64,000 nt of DNA from Delphinapterus leucas (Eukaryota > Chordata > Mammalia > Artiodactyla > Monodontidae): positions 26,228,077-26,292,076 of the forward strand of contig NW_022098026.1 in assembly GCF_002288925.2 (NCBI RefSeq), in the 5' to 3' direction. Made by a program: the position numbers and the translations under genes. Below, piece after piece: positions 32,630 to 44,547 of the stretch. Position 1 is the stretch's first letter, and each line of letters opens with the position of its first letter. The notes under the pieces were generated by a model. It had not been told where the DNA came from. It searched no databases and saw nothing but the letters and a program-made list of their open reading frames with translations.

Positions 32630-33960
32630 GTTTAACCTTTTAGGCTAATAATTTTCAAACATATACCTAAATAGAGATAATAGCTCCAACCCAAATAACC
32701 CAGTTTTTATTATAGTCAGTTTTTCCATATCTAGCAATGAAAGTCTTGAGCAATTCAAAAATGTATTCATGCACAAACTAAAGATAGAGTGATTTCAGGG
32801 TATAAAATCAAATTTGTATTCTAAGTGTTACATTCCTCACTCAGAAGCCAAAACTTTCAGAGGTTTCATGTCCAGATCCTAATTTAATGCCTCAATTCAA
32901 TGAAACCTTCTAAAATGTCACTTGGAGGATGAAATTAGCAAGCAACATTTCTTGCTGAAACATAATATAGTAGTATCATGAATATAACTTGCACTAGTTT
33001 TCAACATTTGTTTAATAAATGCCACGTCCTAAGGCTTTCCATTGATAGTTGAGCTTGCTGCATTTTTTCCCAAGAAAAGTAAAAAAACAAAAAAGAAACA
33101 GACAAAAACTGTGACAGAGAGAAGTCCCAAGATTTTGCTAGGTGCCAGCACATACTTACCAAAAATGTTTTTAAAAGAAAAATGGAGTGAACAAAAATGT
33201 AAGTCTATTTCTCCAGATACCTCTACATTATTGAGCTTCAAAGGAAATTCTGACCCAAGACATTTCCTGCCGTATCTTTGACATATGCTCCTTTTCTACA
33301 ACACAGAGACTTATTTTTGAAGTTATAATATGCTTCTCGAGTTCAACAAGGGGTAACAGAACCCCATGATTGAAAGTTTCACGAACATTTTTGAACTGGG
33401 ACCAGGAAGACAGGAAACATAAGACAAAAAGCTCAAGAGGAGCATCCTAGGCTAAATAAGGAGTTGGTCCCCCAAAGGAGGGCAGCAGGCTTACAGACAG
33501 TTCCACCCAGCCTCAGCAGGCTTGGATATCCAAGGCAGCTCATACAGAGAGCTGAGCACTGTAGCAAGTGTCAATGCCCAGAGAATATTCTGCATCATGT
33601 GAGTGGTAGTATCACAGTCCCAGGTAGCTTTGAAATAGGACCCGAGTAGGGTTAAACAAGCCAAAGGAAGGAGGAATCAGTTTATTGGACAGATTGGAAC
33701 TCACTGCCAGGTTCTGGATGTGGCAGAGATACAGTAATAACCTCAGAAAACCAGGCACAAGTACAGTCCTGAGGACTTGAAAATCATAGCCATGATAAAC
33801 AAGAAATGCCCATTTGCATCACTCCCCTTACCACAGGGCACCAAACTACTCTCAGTCCACACCTGCTCGTAGGGATGGAGTTCCTGTTTCAGAGAAGGGC
33901 TAGAGCTGGAGCAGAACATGGGGGCAGACACAGTTGTGAGGAGATCCTGAAGGTAGGAGA
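32630..33960. other. Mostly unique sequence
   Basis: No gene supported. GGAATCAGTTTATTGGACAG at 33671-33690 may be a scrap of an old repeat. Confidence 0.35.
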
Positions 33961-33964
33961 AGCC

Positions 33965-34315
33965 GGAGTAATAACAGATACCACATACGGAAGACTTACT
34001 ATGTGCCAGGCTTTGCACCCATCTTTACATGCATTACCTTTCACTACTAATATTACCATCACTACTCCATGAAACATTCACTGGACACTTATTTTCTGCC
34101 AAGTATTGTTCTCCATGTTTTACATAGATCATTTTATTTGTCCTTACAACAACTGTATGTGCTCAATACATTTTATTCCTGTTTCTTACATAAAGAAACT
34201 GGAAAAAATAACTGATTGAATACCTTGTCCCCAGGCCACAAAGATAGCAAGTGGCAGAAGTGGGATTATAACCCTGGCTTTCTGAATCTAGAGTCCCAAT
34301 CACTGGCTCATGATT
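33965..34315 (-). mobile_element. Two adjacent MIR fragments
   Basis: CTTACTATGTGCCAGGCTTTG..CTTTACATGCATTACC marks the first. CTTATTTTCTGCCAAGTATTG..TTACATAGATCATTTT, TTACAACAACTGTATG, CTTACATAAAGAAACTGG and TAGCAAGTGGCAGAAGTGGG mark the second, longer copy. Both are in complement order. Confidence 0.75.
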
Positions 34316-34694
34316 TCATTTAACTCCTAGGAGTAGCTCTTGCTAAGACAAATTTACAGTAAATGAAGTAGACTCATTTGAGGTTCCATGATTGGCCAAG
34401 GATATGCAGGGCCTTCTGGTGTCCTCATTTTACAGGTTCAGAAAGAACTTGGATCACCCATTAAACAAATGGCAACAGCACAGTGAAGATGTGTATCCCC
34501 ATCTTGAATGCTGAGGCTGGGCTACTCACACCAGGAATTTTCCACACCTCCTGCCCTAAAGCCCCTCAGTCCTTATCTCTTTCCTTTCCCAGCCACCTCT
34601 CATAAATCTGGAATACAAGCTTTTCTATTGTTCTTCCTTTCTTCTGTTTTCATTGCTGGAAAGTGAATCTTATCACAAATAAATCCTGACCCAG

Positions 34695-34900
34695 GGGCTT
34701 CCCTGGTGGCGCAGTGGCTGAGAGTCCGCCTGCCGATGCAGGGAACACAGGTTCGTGCCCCGGTCCGGGAAGATCCCACATGCCGCGGAGCGGCTGGGCC
34801 CGTGAGCCATGGCCACTGAGCCTGCGCGTCCGGAGCCTGTGCTCCGCAACGGGAGAGGCCACAACAGTGAGAGGCCTGCGTACTGCAAAAAAAAAAAAAA
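34695..34900 (+). mobile_element. CHR SINE (short type)
   Basis: Perfect 14-bp TSD AAATCCTGACCCAG at 34681-34694 and 34901-34914. Near-consensus body, GGGCTTCCCTGG to GCGTACTGC plus an A-run. Young. Confidence 0.97.
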
Positions 34901-34914
34901 AAATCCTGACCCAG

Positions 34915-36140
34915 AGAGACACTCCCAGAAACTGGATGAAGTCAGCCTGAAGGGTTTCTGGAATCCAGTAATGGCAAGTGAATCTCTAAATTACTGGTAT
35001 TAATCAAATGCCTCCTAAATCTCCTCACTTCATTGCTTTCCCACATGACCACATCCACTCAGAGCCAACTCTTTCCTTGGTACCGTTCTCGACACCTGCT
35101 TTTAGAGTTGCTTCATCTAAGACATAACAAGTTACTGGTTGCACCGTCCAAGAAAAGGTAGCATTTAACTGGTGGAAGGAAAAGGGGTGGGTAGTAGTGA
35201 GCCAGAATGAAATCATGAAGCACCAAATTGGACTAGACATGGGTGGAGGAAGGCAGGAAGGAAAGAATGCAGAAGTCATGGAAGCAAGAGTCACCACAAA
35301 CTTTAGGGTTTAAATAAATATTAGAACAGCTCCCTGAGAACAAAGTTGATGATTTTTGTCACTGCTTAGTGTATGCGCCATTAGGTGCCAGGCAAGGAAC
35401 AGGTCCCCTACAGGTTCAAGGTGCTGTGGTGGAAATAATGTTAGCACCATTTTACAAGTACCCCTGAGTGTGCTGGGCACTGTACCTGCATGACCACATT
35501 TTATCCGCAGAACAGCCTCGCAAGGGAGGTTATTCAAGTGTATAATTCAGTCACATGGCTCCTAACTAAAATGATACAAAAAGCTATACCTGAGAAGTAC
35601 CCCCCATCTTTATCGCCATCTATCCCATTCCCACTCTCACCCCTTATAAGTAACCACTTTGATTTGTCTCTTGTTTATCTGTCTGGTTTCTTAGTTTCTG
35701 CAGACACACACAAAAAAAGAAAATATATATTCTTATTTTCACTGAAGGGAGATAGTATTATTCACACTCCTTTACACACAAGGAATGCAAAGTTTGAAGA
35801 AGGTGACTGAGTCTTCCTCTGGACTGATCTCTGGCTGGTCAAGAATCCACCTACTCCCAGGGTCACTGTTGGCTATATGAGGGTCAAGAGTCTGAGGGTC
35901 AAGAGTCAAGGCACCCCACTAAAAGTGACCCTAGCTTCTGAATTAAAGGTCCCTGGTTGAGTTAGTAGATTTGAAAGTTTGAAAAATGTCATGCCCTTGC
36001 TCTATGGTTCTAAGAAATCAAGCATCTAAGGTACCACTAATGCCTGGAGCTGGAGGTTTTACTGGACTGTTCAATGGGGGTCTTTTTGCAAGCTTCATAG
36101 GAGAGAAAGGATGGGATATGTATGCTTAGGGTAAAGCTGT
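34915..36140. other. Mostly unique sequence with a small MIR scrap
   Basis: 35455-35545 (GTGTGCTGGGCACTGTACCTG..ACCACATTTTATCCGCAGAACAGCC) looks like antisense MIR. 35879-35907 holds a 15-bp tandem duplication, GAGGGTCAAGAGTCT. No gene recognised. Confidence 0.4.
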
Positions 36141-36144
36141 CAGA

Positions 36145-36295
36145 TAAAATACAGGGTGTCCAGTTAAATTTGAATTTCAGATAAACAATGAATAATTTTT
36201 TGGTGTAAGTATATCCTGCATAATATTTAAATGCATGTTCTATATTTTATTATTATTAATTGTTGCTAAATCTGGCAGCCCTAGCATAGAGCAGT
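36145..36295. mobile_element. Possible old palindromic DNA-transposon remnant
   Basis: GTCAGATAAAATACAGGGTG at one end and TTGCTAAATCTGGCAGCCC at the other, with AATTTGAATTTCAGATAAAC between. The layout and wording resemble a mammal-wide MER-type non-autonomous DNA transposon. Family not named. Confidence 0.35.
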
Positions 36296-36604
36296 GTTGG
36301 AACTTGGGCCCTTATGTCTTTAACAGACAACAAGCCTTAGGCCAGAAGGACTGAAGGAGCTGGACTTTGGGATGAGCTGGGACTTATTCCTTTATAGCAA
36401 TAAATTCTAAAAGCAGAAGTCTTATATTAAAGGTTTCATGGACCTCAAAAATAGAGAAGAACACCTTGGTCATTTCTGGGAATATAGCTTTCCAAGAGTT
36501 TCCTCAATCCCAATTAAACTGCCACCAGTGGGGCAGGAGACTGACAATTGCAGCCTACCCTAGCCAGTGCATTACTGGCATTTCTTTGAATCTTTTGTCG
36601 TCAT

Positions 36605-36927
36605 TAATTTAATTTTTAAATTTTATTTTAAAATTTTTTAATTTATTTATTTTTGGCTGCACTGGGTCTTCGTTGCTGCACGCGGGCTTCCTCTAGTTGC
36701 AGCGAGCAGGGTATACTCTTCATTGTGGTGCGTGAGCTTCTCATTGCAGTGGCTTCTCTTGTTGCAGAGCACGGACTCTAGGTGTGTGGGCTTCAGCAGT
36801 TGTGGTGCGTGGGCTCAGTAGTTGTGGCTCGCAGGCTCAGTAGTGGGATCTTCCAGGACCAGGGCTCGAATCCGTGTCCCCTGCATTGGCAGGCGGATTC
36901 TTAACCACTGTGCCACAAGGGAAGCCC
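36605..36927 (-). mobile_element. Long CHR SINE (CHR-1-like), antisense
   Basis: Complement of the long form: an A/T-rich tail region (TTAATTTATTTATTTTTGGC), CTGGGTCTTCGTTGCTGC, repeated GTAGTTGTGG segments, then B-box complement and CCACAAGGGAAGCCC. TSD not clear. Older than the short copies by divergence. Confidence 0.9.
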
Positions 36928-36950
36928 ATAATTGACTGTTAAACCTAATG

Positions 36951-37140
36951 GTTCTCAAAGGGTGGTCTGAGAATCATCTGTACCAGATTACCTCCTTGTT
37001 TGCTTGTTTATTTTAATGCCCATCGCTAATATCCATGACAAACCTAATTAATCAAAATTTCTCTAGAAGGATCATAGAAATGTGTATTTTTGACCACCTT
37101 CTATGTGATTCTTCTGCACCTGAAGCTTGAAAATCACTTA
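36951..37140 (-). mobile_element. MER5A-like hAT-Charlie MITE
   Basis: Inverted terminal regions AATGGTTCTCAAAGGGTGGTC and AAGCTTGAAAATCACTTA bound about 190 bp containing ATGTGATTCTTCTGCACCTG, the layout of MER5A-type elements. Non-autonomous, no coding capacity. Confidence 0.6.
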
Positions 37141-37384
37141 TTTAAATCATATGAAATTTATTTTTCATTTATGTTCACAGGCAATAAATTGACTCAGAAT
37201 AATTTAAGCCAAAAAGGAATTTATTGGAAAGATTGGCGAGAATTTACAGAATTGAAGTGAAAGCTGATGAGCTTGGCTTGGAGAGGGAATAACCAGGCAG
37301 CTCTGGGGATCTTGGCAGGAGAAACCACTCATCAGACATAAAAGGAATATGGCAGCAAAAGGAAGGGGCACTTACGGTCCTCTG

Positions 37385-37475
37385 CCCCCTTCCTCACCCA
37401 CCAGAACATAAGCTCCATGGGGGCAGGGACCTCTGCCTGGCACACAGTAGGTACTCAATACATATTCCCCCTTTG
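37385..37475 (+). mobile_element. L2 3'-end fragment
   Basis: CCAGAACATAAGCTCCATGGGGGCAGGGACC followed by GCCTGGCACACAGTAGGTACTC is the L2 3'UTR end. Confidence 0.7.
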
Positions 37476-37479
37476 CTCT

Positions 37480-38178
37480 GTTCACAGTTTCTTGAGACAG
37501 ACTCTGATTGTTCTGACTTGGGTGACAGCCACCCCTTGGCCAGAAAAAGGCAATGAACCTTGATTTATAGTCCCACCCACAGTGCACATGCAAAAGAAGA
37601 GGTTATTCCCCCAAGCAAAGTTAAGGTTTATTATCATAGGAAGGAGGAATAGATTCTAGATGATTTTAACAATTTTCCAGTATATCATGGTATAAGGTAT
37701 CATTCTAAGATAATTTTTTTCCCAAATTGTTCTCCAATTATTCCCAATATCACTTATTATTCATCAATCTTTCCAATCTTCCTTCTATGGAATACTTTAC
37801 TTAAACATAGGATACATTGTTACACCTAGCCGCATCTTTACTGAGATTCTCATTTCACTCCATAGATCTATAACTCTCTGTAATACTAAACTCACTCCTA
37901 TTTAAGACACAGGATTTTCCCATCACCTTTTAGAACCATAAAGTAATTAAATAGGCTGCTCTTTGCACTACCTACATGGCTCCATTCTCTGCAGATATGC
38001 TCCTAGTTTTAACGTTCTTGTTCTTGGCATTGTAAACATCTTGCATTTCCCTCTAGGGCTAAACTGTATGTTTGCTTAGCAATGAACTCCACTCTGTTTT
38101 TCCCTTAGGTACACTCCGGCCAGACATTGATCATAAGATAATATACATTTTCTTCTTTGAACTTCTCAATAAAGGTGA
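37480..38178. other. Unique-looking AT-rich sequence
   Basis: No gene or repeat recognised. Confidence 0.35.
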
Positions 38179-38192
38179 TCCCAGCCTTCTTC

Positions 38193-38532
38193 TTTTTCTT
38201 TTAATTAATTAATTTATTTGTTTTTATTTTTGGCTGTGTTGGGTCTTCGTTGCTGTGCATGGGCTTTCTCTAGTTGCAGTGAGCGGGAGCTACTCTTCGT
38301 TGTGGTGTGCGGGCTTCTCATTGCGGTGGCTTCTCTTGTTGCGGAGCACAGGCTCTAGGCACACGGGCTTCAGTAGTTATGTCACATGGGCTCTAGAGCG
38401 CAGGCTCAGTAGTTGTGGCACATGGGCTTAGTTGCTCCGTGGCATGTGGGATCTTCCCGGGCCAGGGATCGAACCCGTGTCCCCTGCATTGGCAGGTGGA
38501 TTGTTAACCACTGTACCACCAGGGAAGCTCTG
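38193..38532 (-). mobile_element. Long CHR SINE (CHR-1-like), antisense
   Basis: Perfect 14-bp TSD TCCCAGCCTTCTTC at 38179-38192 and 38533-38546. Body as in the 36605 copy but complete: TTTTGGCTGTGTTGGGTCTTC to ACCACCAGGGAAGCTC. The preserved TSD shows it is not extremely old. Confidence 0.96.
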
Positions 38533-38546
38533 TCCCAGCCTTCTTC

Positions 38547-40690
38547 ATTTGAGTTTATTTTAGGAAATGGAAAGTTGCAGACAATCGAAAAAGAAAGCCC
38601 TAACAATAGGTACCCCCAATTTCTCAAGTTTCTTTAGTGTTCAAGGGAGGCCCTTCTGCTTAATATCCAACTAATTTTGCTGGGCCCTATCCTATATTTT
38701 ATTTATTTATTATGAAATATCCATATTTATTGGGGGGGCTTCTCCTTATTATTCCTGAGAATCCTCAGGGCATAATTCCACATTGTAACAAATCCACTTT
38801 GATCATCATTTACCATCTCTCACTATGGACCACCGCTTTGCACCCCTCTGCCGGTCACCTCTCACCATCTCACCGCTGTTTTACAGGCTCTCACTACAAG
38901 ACTTTGTTAAAGGGTGCAGCCTGAAGGACATGCCCCCTGTCTTGGTATGGCCCACACCAGGAGGGTACAAGCCCTGTCCTAATTCTCCATAATCCAGCAC
39001 ATGAGTGATAAAATACTATTGAAATCTTGAGAATAATGCAAGGAAAAAGAAATTTTTGAACTCGATATAAGCAGCACAGCTCCTAGGATCTATAGGTCTG
39101 AAACTGGTTTCCTTCCCCACTACACAGAGGTATAGTTCAAGGACTGGGTCACCTCCTCCAAGAGAGCTTTGTTGTTTTTCTCTTTTGCCCTGAGTCCAAG
39201 CTTTTACTCCCTTCAGCCCCAGAGAAAGGAGGAAGCGGAGCCATCCCCCACCCTAATCCGAGGCTCTATTCATTTCTTCACCATGGAAAATAACAATAAG
39301 CATATATCATTGCCTCCATGCTGGAGTCCAAACAAAGCAACTCCAGTGGTAGAAAGCGTAATTCTCTGCATCTTTTTCCAGCGTAAAAGATAGGAGGGAG
39401 GTGCTGGAGAGGGAGTACTGGACACTTTAACCCACAATGAACTGCACCACACCAGCTATAGCTCATGCTTACACCTCATCATGAAGGAAAGATCAAACCT
39501 ACCTGCTTCCTGTTGGGAGGGATCTGGTTTTGTGAAAACCTAACGACAGTATTTAAGCCAACGTATTTCCCAAGGAAAACAACATGATTTTCTGGGACAG
39601 ACCAAATAAAATCTACATAAAAAGTAAATAAATAAAATGCCTCGTCTCTGTAAGGATGCAGTCCTGTTGAAGATACTCCCAATTTCTGTTATGACAGAGT
39701 ACTTTATACCCCAACCTGAAATCTTTGGCAGGGTTTGAGTGATTTTGTGGGTTCAGAGCTTCCCTGAGTACAATGATGAGTGGACATTTATCTTAAATGT
39801 ACATGATTAAACATTTCACTAAAGACTTGAGGCTAAGAATGCAGCCCAAGAAGGAAAAACTGAGCCTTAAATTCCCTGTTGAAGCATTGCAATTGATATA
39901 AGGAGGAATTTGGTGAGCAAGAAGCCGAAAGTTCATATTGGCAAATGGTACTTACAACAATAAGATCTAGTCTAAGAAACAAATGTTACGCTGCTGCCAG
40001 CAAAGGCAGGTTTCCATCATCTTTGTTGTACAGAGGCTTATCCTTGGGCCACAAAAGACTCAGTCAGGAGTAACAACGCAGAACGCCACAGGGAGCTACA
40101 GACAACTAGGGCTGAAGGGAGGACTTTGATTTATTTCTTGCTGGCATTGGTTCTCTTTAGGCTGCAATCCTGAACACAGAGTGTCAGAAGCAAGAGCTTG
40201 TTCTACTGGAGAAACCCGTAGAAAGCCCAGGAGCCCAGAATACAGGGGTGCTCCATTTCAGGTCTTTACCATTTACAAGGTAGGTGGCTGTAACTCTGGG
40301 CAAGTCATTTCACCTTTCTGCACTCTTGCTGGAAAACAGCACAGTTGACTGAGAACTGGGGTGTGGTTTAATAGTTTGCAAACATAGAAGACTGGGGGGA
40401 TTGACAGAAATGAGCTCATAAGTGGGGTTGGATTTAGATGCCCAGAGAAAGAAACATGGGATCCATCTTACCAGTGAGTAGCTCTTGTCTGCCAGATAAT
40501 TCTAGCTCCATGCCCCTCACTGTTTTTCCTTTTTGCACTTTTTACAATAGTTTAAATGAAATCCAGTATAATACTTTTGACAATAGTTAATGTATTATGG
40601 AACTACTTCAAATTGTGGCCAAGTCCTGCCCTCTAGCGGTCTAAAACTTGCAATGCCTCATCATTAAATTGTTTTTGCACTTCCTGAGAA
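38547..40690. other. Mostly unique sequence
   Basis: About 2.1 kb without a supported gene. A MIR scrap in sense orientation lies at 40255-40335 (GTAACTCTGGGCAAGTCATTTCACC). Short open frames near 39169-39466 overlap on both strands without features. Confidence 0.4.
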
Positions 40691-40695
40691 TTCTT

Positions 40696-40902
40696 GTGTG
40701 TGTGTGTGTGTGTGGTACGCGGGCCTCTCACTGCTGTGGCCTCTCCCATCGCGGAGCACAGGCTCTGGACGCGCAGACTCAGCAGCCATGGCTCACGGGC
40801 CCAGCCGCTCCGCGGCACATGGGATCTTCCCAGACCGGGGCACGAACCCGTGTCCCCTGCATCGGCAGGCGGACTCTCAACCACTGTGCCACCAGGGAAG
40901 CC
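40696..40902 (-). mobile_element. CHR SINE whose tail is a (CA)n repeat
   Basis: The flanks CCTGAGAATTCTT (40683-40695) and CCTGACAATTTTT (40903-40915) form a 13-bp TSD with two mismatches. The body is a near-consensus short CHR complement ending ACCAGGGAAGCC. In place of the A tail, the left end is (GT)n at 40695-40712, that is (CA)n on the SINE strand. Confidence 0.93.
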
Positions 40903-40919
40903 CCTGACAATTTTTAGTG

Positions 40920-41340
40920 GTTGCGTGACCTCAACTGTTATATTAGTCATGTCTCAGAAGACGTAACTAAATGCGACTTTAAAATTCATCTAGTCTTTCT
41001 TGAAGTCTGAAAAAAAAAACCGTTCATCTAGTCTGTTCCCTTTCATAACTCAATCCTTCCAAAACTTTACTTGGCTCTTTCTTCAACACCCAACTTCCAC
41101 GTAACGATAGCAGAGTAAAACAAGATCACAGAAACTTCTTCCCACATCTGATGAAGTTGTTATTTCTTTAAGGCCAATAATTAATCAGCAGCAACCAGAG
41201 AGGAAAAGAGTAGCACCTGAACCACTATCTTTTAGGTTTGGTAGCCATGAAAAGAAAAGAGACTCCAATGTGACTGAGGACAACTCCTAAGGTCACACCC
41301 ATCTCCCAAAACAGAGTTAGTCAACAAAATACTGGGAATT
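40920..41340. other. Unique-looking sequence
   Basis: Nothing recognised. Confidence 0.3.
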
Positions 41341-41344
41341 CAAA

Positions 41345-42433
41345 ATGATGCTGTCAATTGAAAAGTAAATAGAAAGCTGCACTCAGCTCTTAAACAATCC
41401 TGTGATGCAGGGTAGACAAGTTGGTCCCAGTTAAAGTGGGAAAGGTGTTCAGGAGAATCCATCTACACCACTTCAGAGAAGCTAAAGGCAAAGTTACTCA
41501 TTGTTAAACGTGAGCAAAATGAAAAGAAGTAGTACAGAAATTATACAAATCTACTACAATGAAAATGAGTAATATATCAGGCAAGACAAAGATAAAACAA
41601 ACAAACAAAAACCCTCAGGAAGAAAATAAAACCCAAAGGAGAAATGCTGATTCCCTTTCAATGCTTCATTATAGAGAAGAATTCATTAAGATACAAATTC
41701 AATAAGACAAGACCTCAAAGAAAAATCATAAAACAGTTGACTAAGATGAAAGAAGTGATTGTAGAGCTAAGAAAAAAACAGAGAAATGAAACAACGTTGT
41801 TACGGATTTAATAAGTTATAAATGGCAAAAGAGAGAAAAATGGGGTTGAAAACATCACAGAGAAGCGGCTGGGGATAATCATCGAAACTGCAGAGTGAAA
41901 AGACAGTGTGATTAAAGCACAGATGAAAGAAGATATATAGAGAAAAAATCATCCAACATGGAGACATTACATCCTTAGAGTATAAAGAAAAACAAAAATG
42001 AATTCAAAGACATAACCTAGGAAGAATTTCCTGAAAGGAAGAACTGTATTCGCAGATAAGAAGGGCACACCTTAGGTTAAGAAAATTTGATAGAGAATGA
42101 TCAAAATTGAGATCTTTCCTGGTTAAACTATTCAATGTTAAGGGAAAAAAATCTTTCAGACATTCAGGGAGATAAAGGCAAGTCAGCCACATGAGGGGAA
42201 GAAGTCAGGTGGGTTTCAAGGCTCCTCCATTTCAACTCCAATGCCCAGAGACAGTGGAGCAATGACTACAAACTTCTGAGAGCAGTGTGCCCAAGAATAT
42301 TAGACCAAGTCAGGGTGTTACCAAGTATGGAAATAAAAGACAGATAATTTCTGATATGAAAGAGTTCAGGAAATATAATACCCATGAACTCGTTTTAAAA
42401 CAAAACAAACTAAGCAAAGCTATTTGACAAATA
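41345..42433 (+). mobile_element. HAL1 (half-L1) remnant
   Basis: HAL1 elements are L1 relatives with ORF1 only. AGGAAGAATTTCCTGAAAGG, CAGATAAGAAGGGCACACC, TGATCAAAATTGAGATC..CTGGTTAAACTATTCAATG, GACAGTGGAGCAATGACTAC and AGGAAATATAATACCCATGA lie in HAL1 order. Many stops. A Tigger-type element interrupts or ends it at 42434. Confidence 0.65.
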
Positions 42434-43405
42434 CAGTTGACCCTTAAACAATACAAGTTTGAACCGCAGGGGTTCACTTAACACGCAGATTTTTTTCAAT
42501 AAATACATTGGAAAATTTTGTGGAAATCTGAAAAAAAAGTCACAAACTGTGTATTCTAGAAATATCAAAACAATTAAGAAATGTTATGTCATGAATGCAT
42601 AAAATATATGTAGATACTAGTCTATCTTTATATAGGCATATTTAATATAAAATTAATAGTATGTTAGTTTTCTTACTGTTTTATAACTTTGCTTTCAAAG
42701 AATTACATTACTGTACAGTTTGCCCCTCTTTCTCCCATAAGTGGAGAAACTGCGTATTGGTCTACCATCCCAGGTAAAGTGTTTTTTTTAAAAAAAGGTT
42801 AACAATGTTTCCAATACTGTATTATGCATATGACTGGAATACTGTATGCCATAAAAATTTTATAACAACATTATAAATTAGTGTATAAGCTAGGCTACCA
42901 TAAAGCAATTATATTGCTACTTCTTTGTTATCAATGCACAAATCGTTATACTTGTAAATAAATATGAATTGCTTTTGCATATTATCTTTTCATTTTTGAT
43001 GTCTAGTCTTAGTATTACGTATAACATCTACAGTGTTTTGTATCATATAAGACAATATTAATGTAGGTACTGACAGACAATTCATCTTGTAAACAGATGA
43101 TGTAAACTTACGGTAAATACAGTCCTGATAAATACAGCACCGTACGGTAAATGTATTTTCTCTTCCTTACGATTTTCTTAATAACATTTTCTTTTCTCTA
43201 GCTTACTTTATTGTAAGAATATATATAGTATATAATACATATGACATACAAAACGTGTTAATCAACTATTTATATTACCAGTAAGTCTTCCAGTCAACAG
43301 TAGGCTATTAGTAGTTAAGTTTGGGGGGAGTCAAAAGTTATACAAGGATTTTCAACTGCACAGGGGTCAGTGCCCCTTACCTCCACATTGTTCAAGAATC
43401 AACTG
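42434..43405 (-). mobile_element. Tigger2-like DNA transposon (non-autonomous)
   Basis: 972 bp between inverted ends CAGTTGACCCTTAAACAAT and ATTGTTCAAGAATCAACTG, with a TA duplication at 42432-42433 and 43406-43407 as expected for Tc1/mariner elements. Internal blocks GATTTTCTTAATAACATTTTC and AACAGTAGGCTATTAGTAG match Tigger2. Orientation is set by the GGGGTCAGTGCCCCTTACC block next to the right end. The autonomous element is longer and carries a transposase, so this copy is internally deleted with no open transposase frame. Confidence 0.88.
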
Positions 43406-43476
43406 TAATCCCAGCTGAACAAGAGTTGAACAATAATAAAGAACTCATAATAATGAAGAACTCAATAATAAAGAAC

Positions 43477-43796
43477 AAACGTATGGACACCAAGGGGGGA
43501 AAGCGGCAGGGGGTTGGGGTGGTGGTGTGATGAATTGGGAGATTGGGGTTGACATGTATACGCTGATGTGTATAAAATACATGACTAATAAGAACCTGCT
43601 GTATAAAAAAATAAATAAAATAAAATTCAAAAGAAAAGACATTGGGTATTCTAAATCTCAAACATGCTATATTCTTTCAGTTATTTAAGGATTGATTTCA
43701 CTTAGCAATGTTTTGTGATATTCATTGTGTGTATTGTATAGTTTATTAAATTTATCCCTTAATATTTCATGGGTTTTAAAAAATAAATAAAAATAA
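43477..43796 (+). mobile_element. Short L1-3'UTR-derived retroposon (copy B) with 3' transduction
   Basis: It begins AAACGTATGGACACCAAGG, at the same L1 point as copy A (3745). It runs through GATGAATTGGGAGATTGGGG and CTGCTGTATAAAAAAATAAATAAAAT. Unlike copy A, it then continues with about 165 bp of non-L1 sequence (43635-43775) before a second A-rich stretch TTTTAAAAAATAAATAAA. A 10-bp duplication, AATAAAGAAC, flanks the whole at 43467-43476 and 43797-43806. The left flank is itself a short tandem of AATAATAAAGAACTCAT, so the exact TSD is open to 14 bp. Confidence 0.65.
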
Positions 43797-43850
43797 AATA
43801 AAGAACTCATGAGTGAAAAAATGATGAAAAAGAGAAGCACTGTGAAATGC

Positions 43851-44211
43851 TGCTATAGTCTGAATACTTGTGTCCACCCAAAATTCATATGTTGAAATCC
43901 TAATGCCCAAGGTGATGGTAGTAGAAGGTAAGGCCTTTGGGAGGTGATTAGGCCATGAGGGTGGTGCTCTCATGAATGGGATTAATGCCCTTATAAAAGA
44001 GAGCCCAGAGGGATCCCTTACCCCTTCCACTATGTGTGGATACAGCAAAAAGATGACCATCTAGGAAGTGGGCCCTCATTAGACACCAAATCTACTGAGG
44101 TCAGCATCTTGAACTTCATATCCTCCAGAACTCTTAGAAATAAATACTTGTCGTTTATAAGCCAGCTTTGGGTGTTTTTGTTGTAACAGTCCAAATGGAC
44201 TAAGGTAAACA
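43851..44211 (+). mobile_element. MLT1-type MaLR LTR
   Basis: TGCTATAGTCTGAATACTTG..CAAAATTCATATGTTGAAATCC at the 5' end, GGCCATGAGGGTGGTGCTCTC, GGGATTAATGCCCTTATAAA promoter-like region, ACAGCAAAAAGATGACCATC and AAATAAATACTTGTCG polyadenylation region, ending GGACTAAGGTAAACA. LTR order is intact. No internal region. TSD not clear. Confidence 0.85.
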
Positions 44212-44373
44212 TCAAGTTCACTTAATTTCACAGCTAAAGCTAATCGTGTGTGGACATGAAGGAAGCATACAAGAATATACATATCAGAGCCTTAACAAAG
44301 TGAAAATATTATAAGCAAAATCTGGAAAAGTGAGGTGGAAGGAAAATAAGCACAGTAATTCTCTTCTCTTTAG

Positions 44374-44545
44374 CAGTAGGGGTTTAGCCAACTACAGCCT
44401 CGGGCCAAACCCAGCCCACCACCTGCTTTTGTAAATAAAGATTTATTGGAGCACTGTCATGCTCAGTCATTAAGTATTGTCTCTGACCGCTTTCTTGCTA
44501 TAATGGCAGAGCAGAATGGTTGTGATCCTTTGCAAAAAAATGTTT
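44374..44545 (+). mobile_element. MER20-like hAT-Charlie MITE fragment
   Basis: CAGTAGGGGTTTAGCCAACTACAGCC terminal region, then CGGGCCAAACCCAGCCCACC and TTTGTAAATAAAGATTTATTGG, in MER20 order. The far end is lost into an AT-rich repeat. Confidence 0.75.
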
Positions 44546-44547
44546 GC

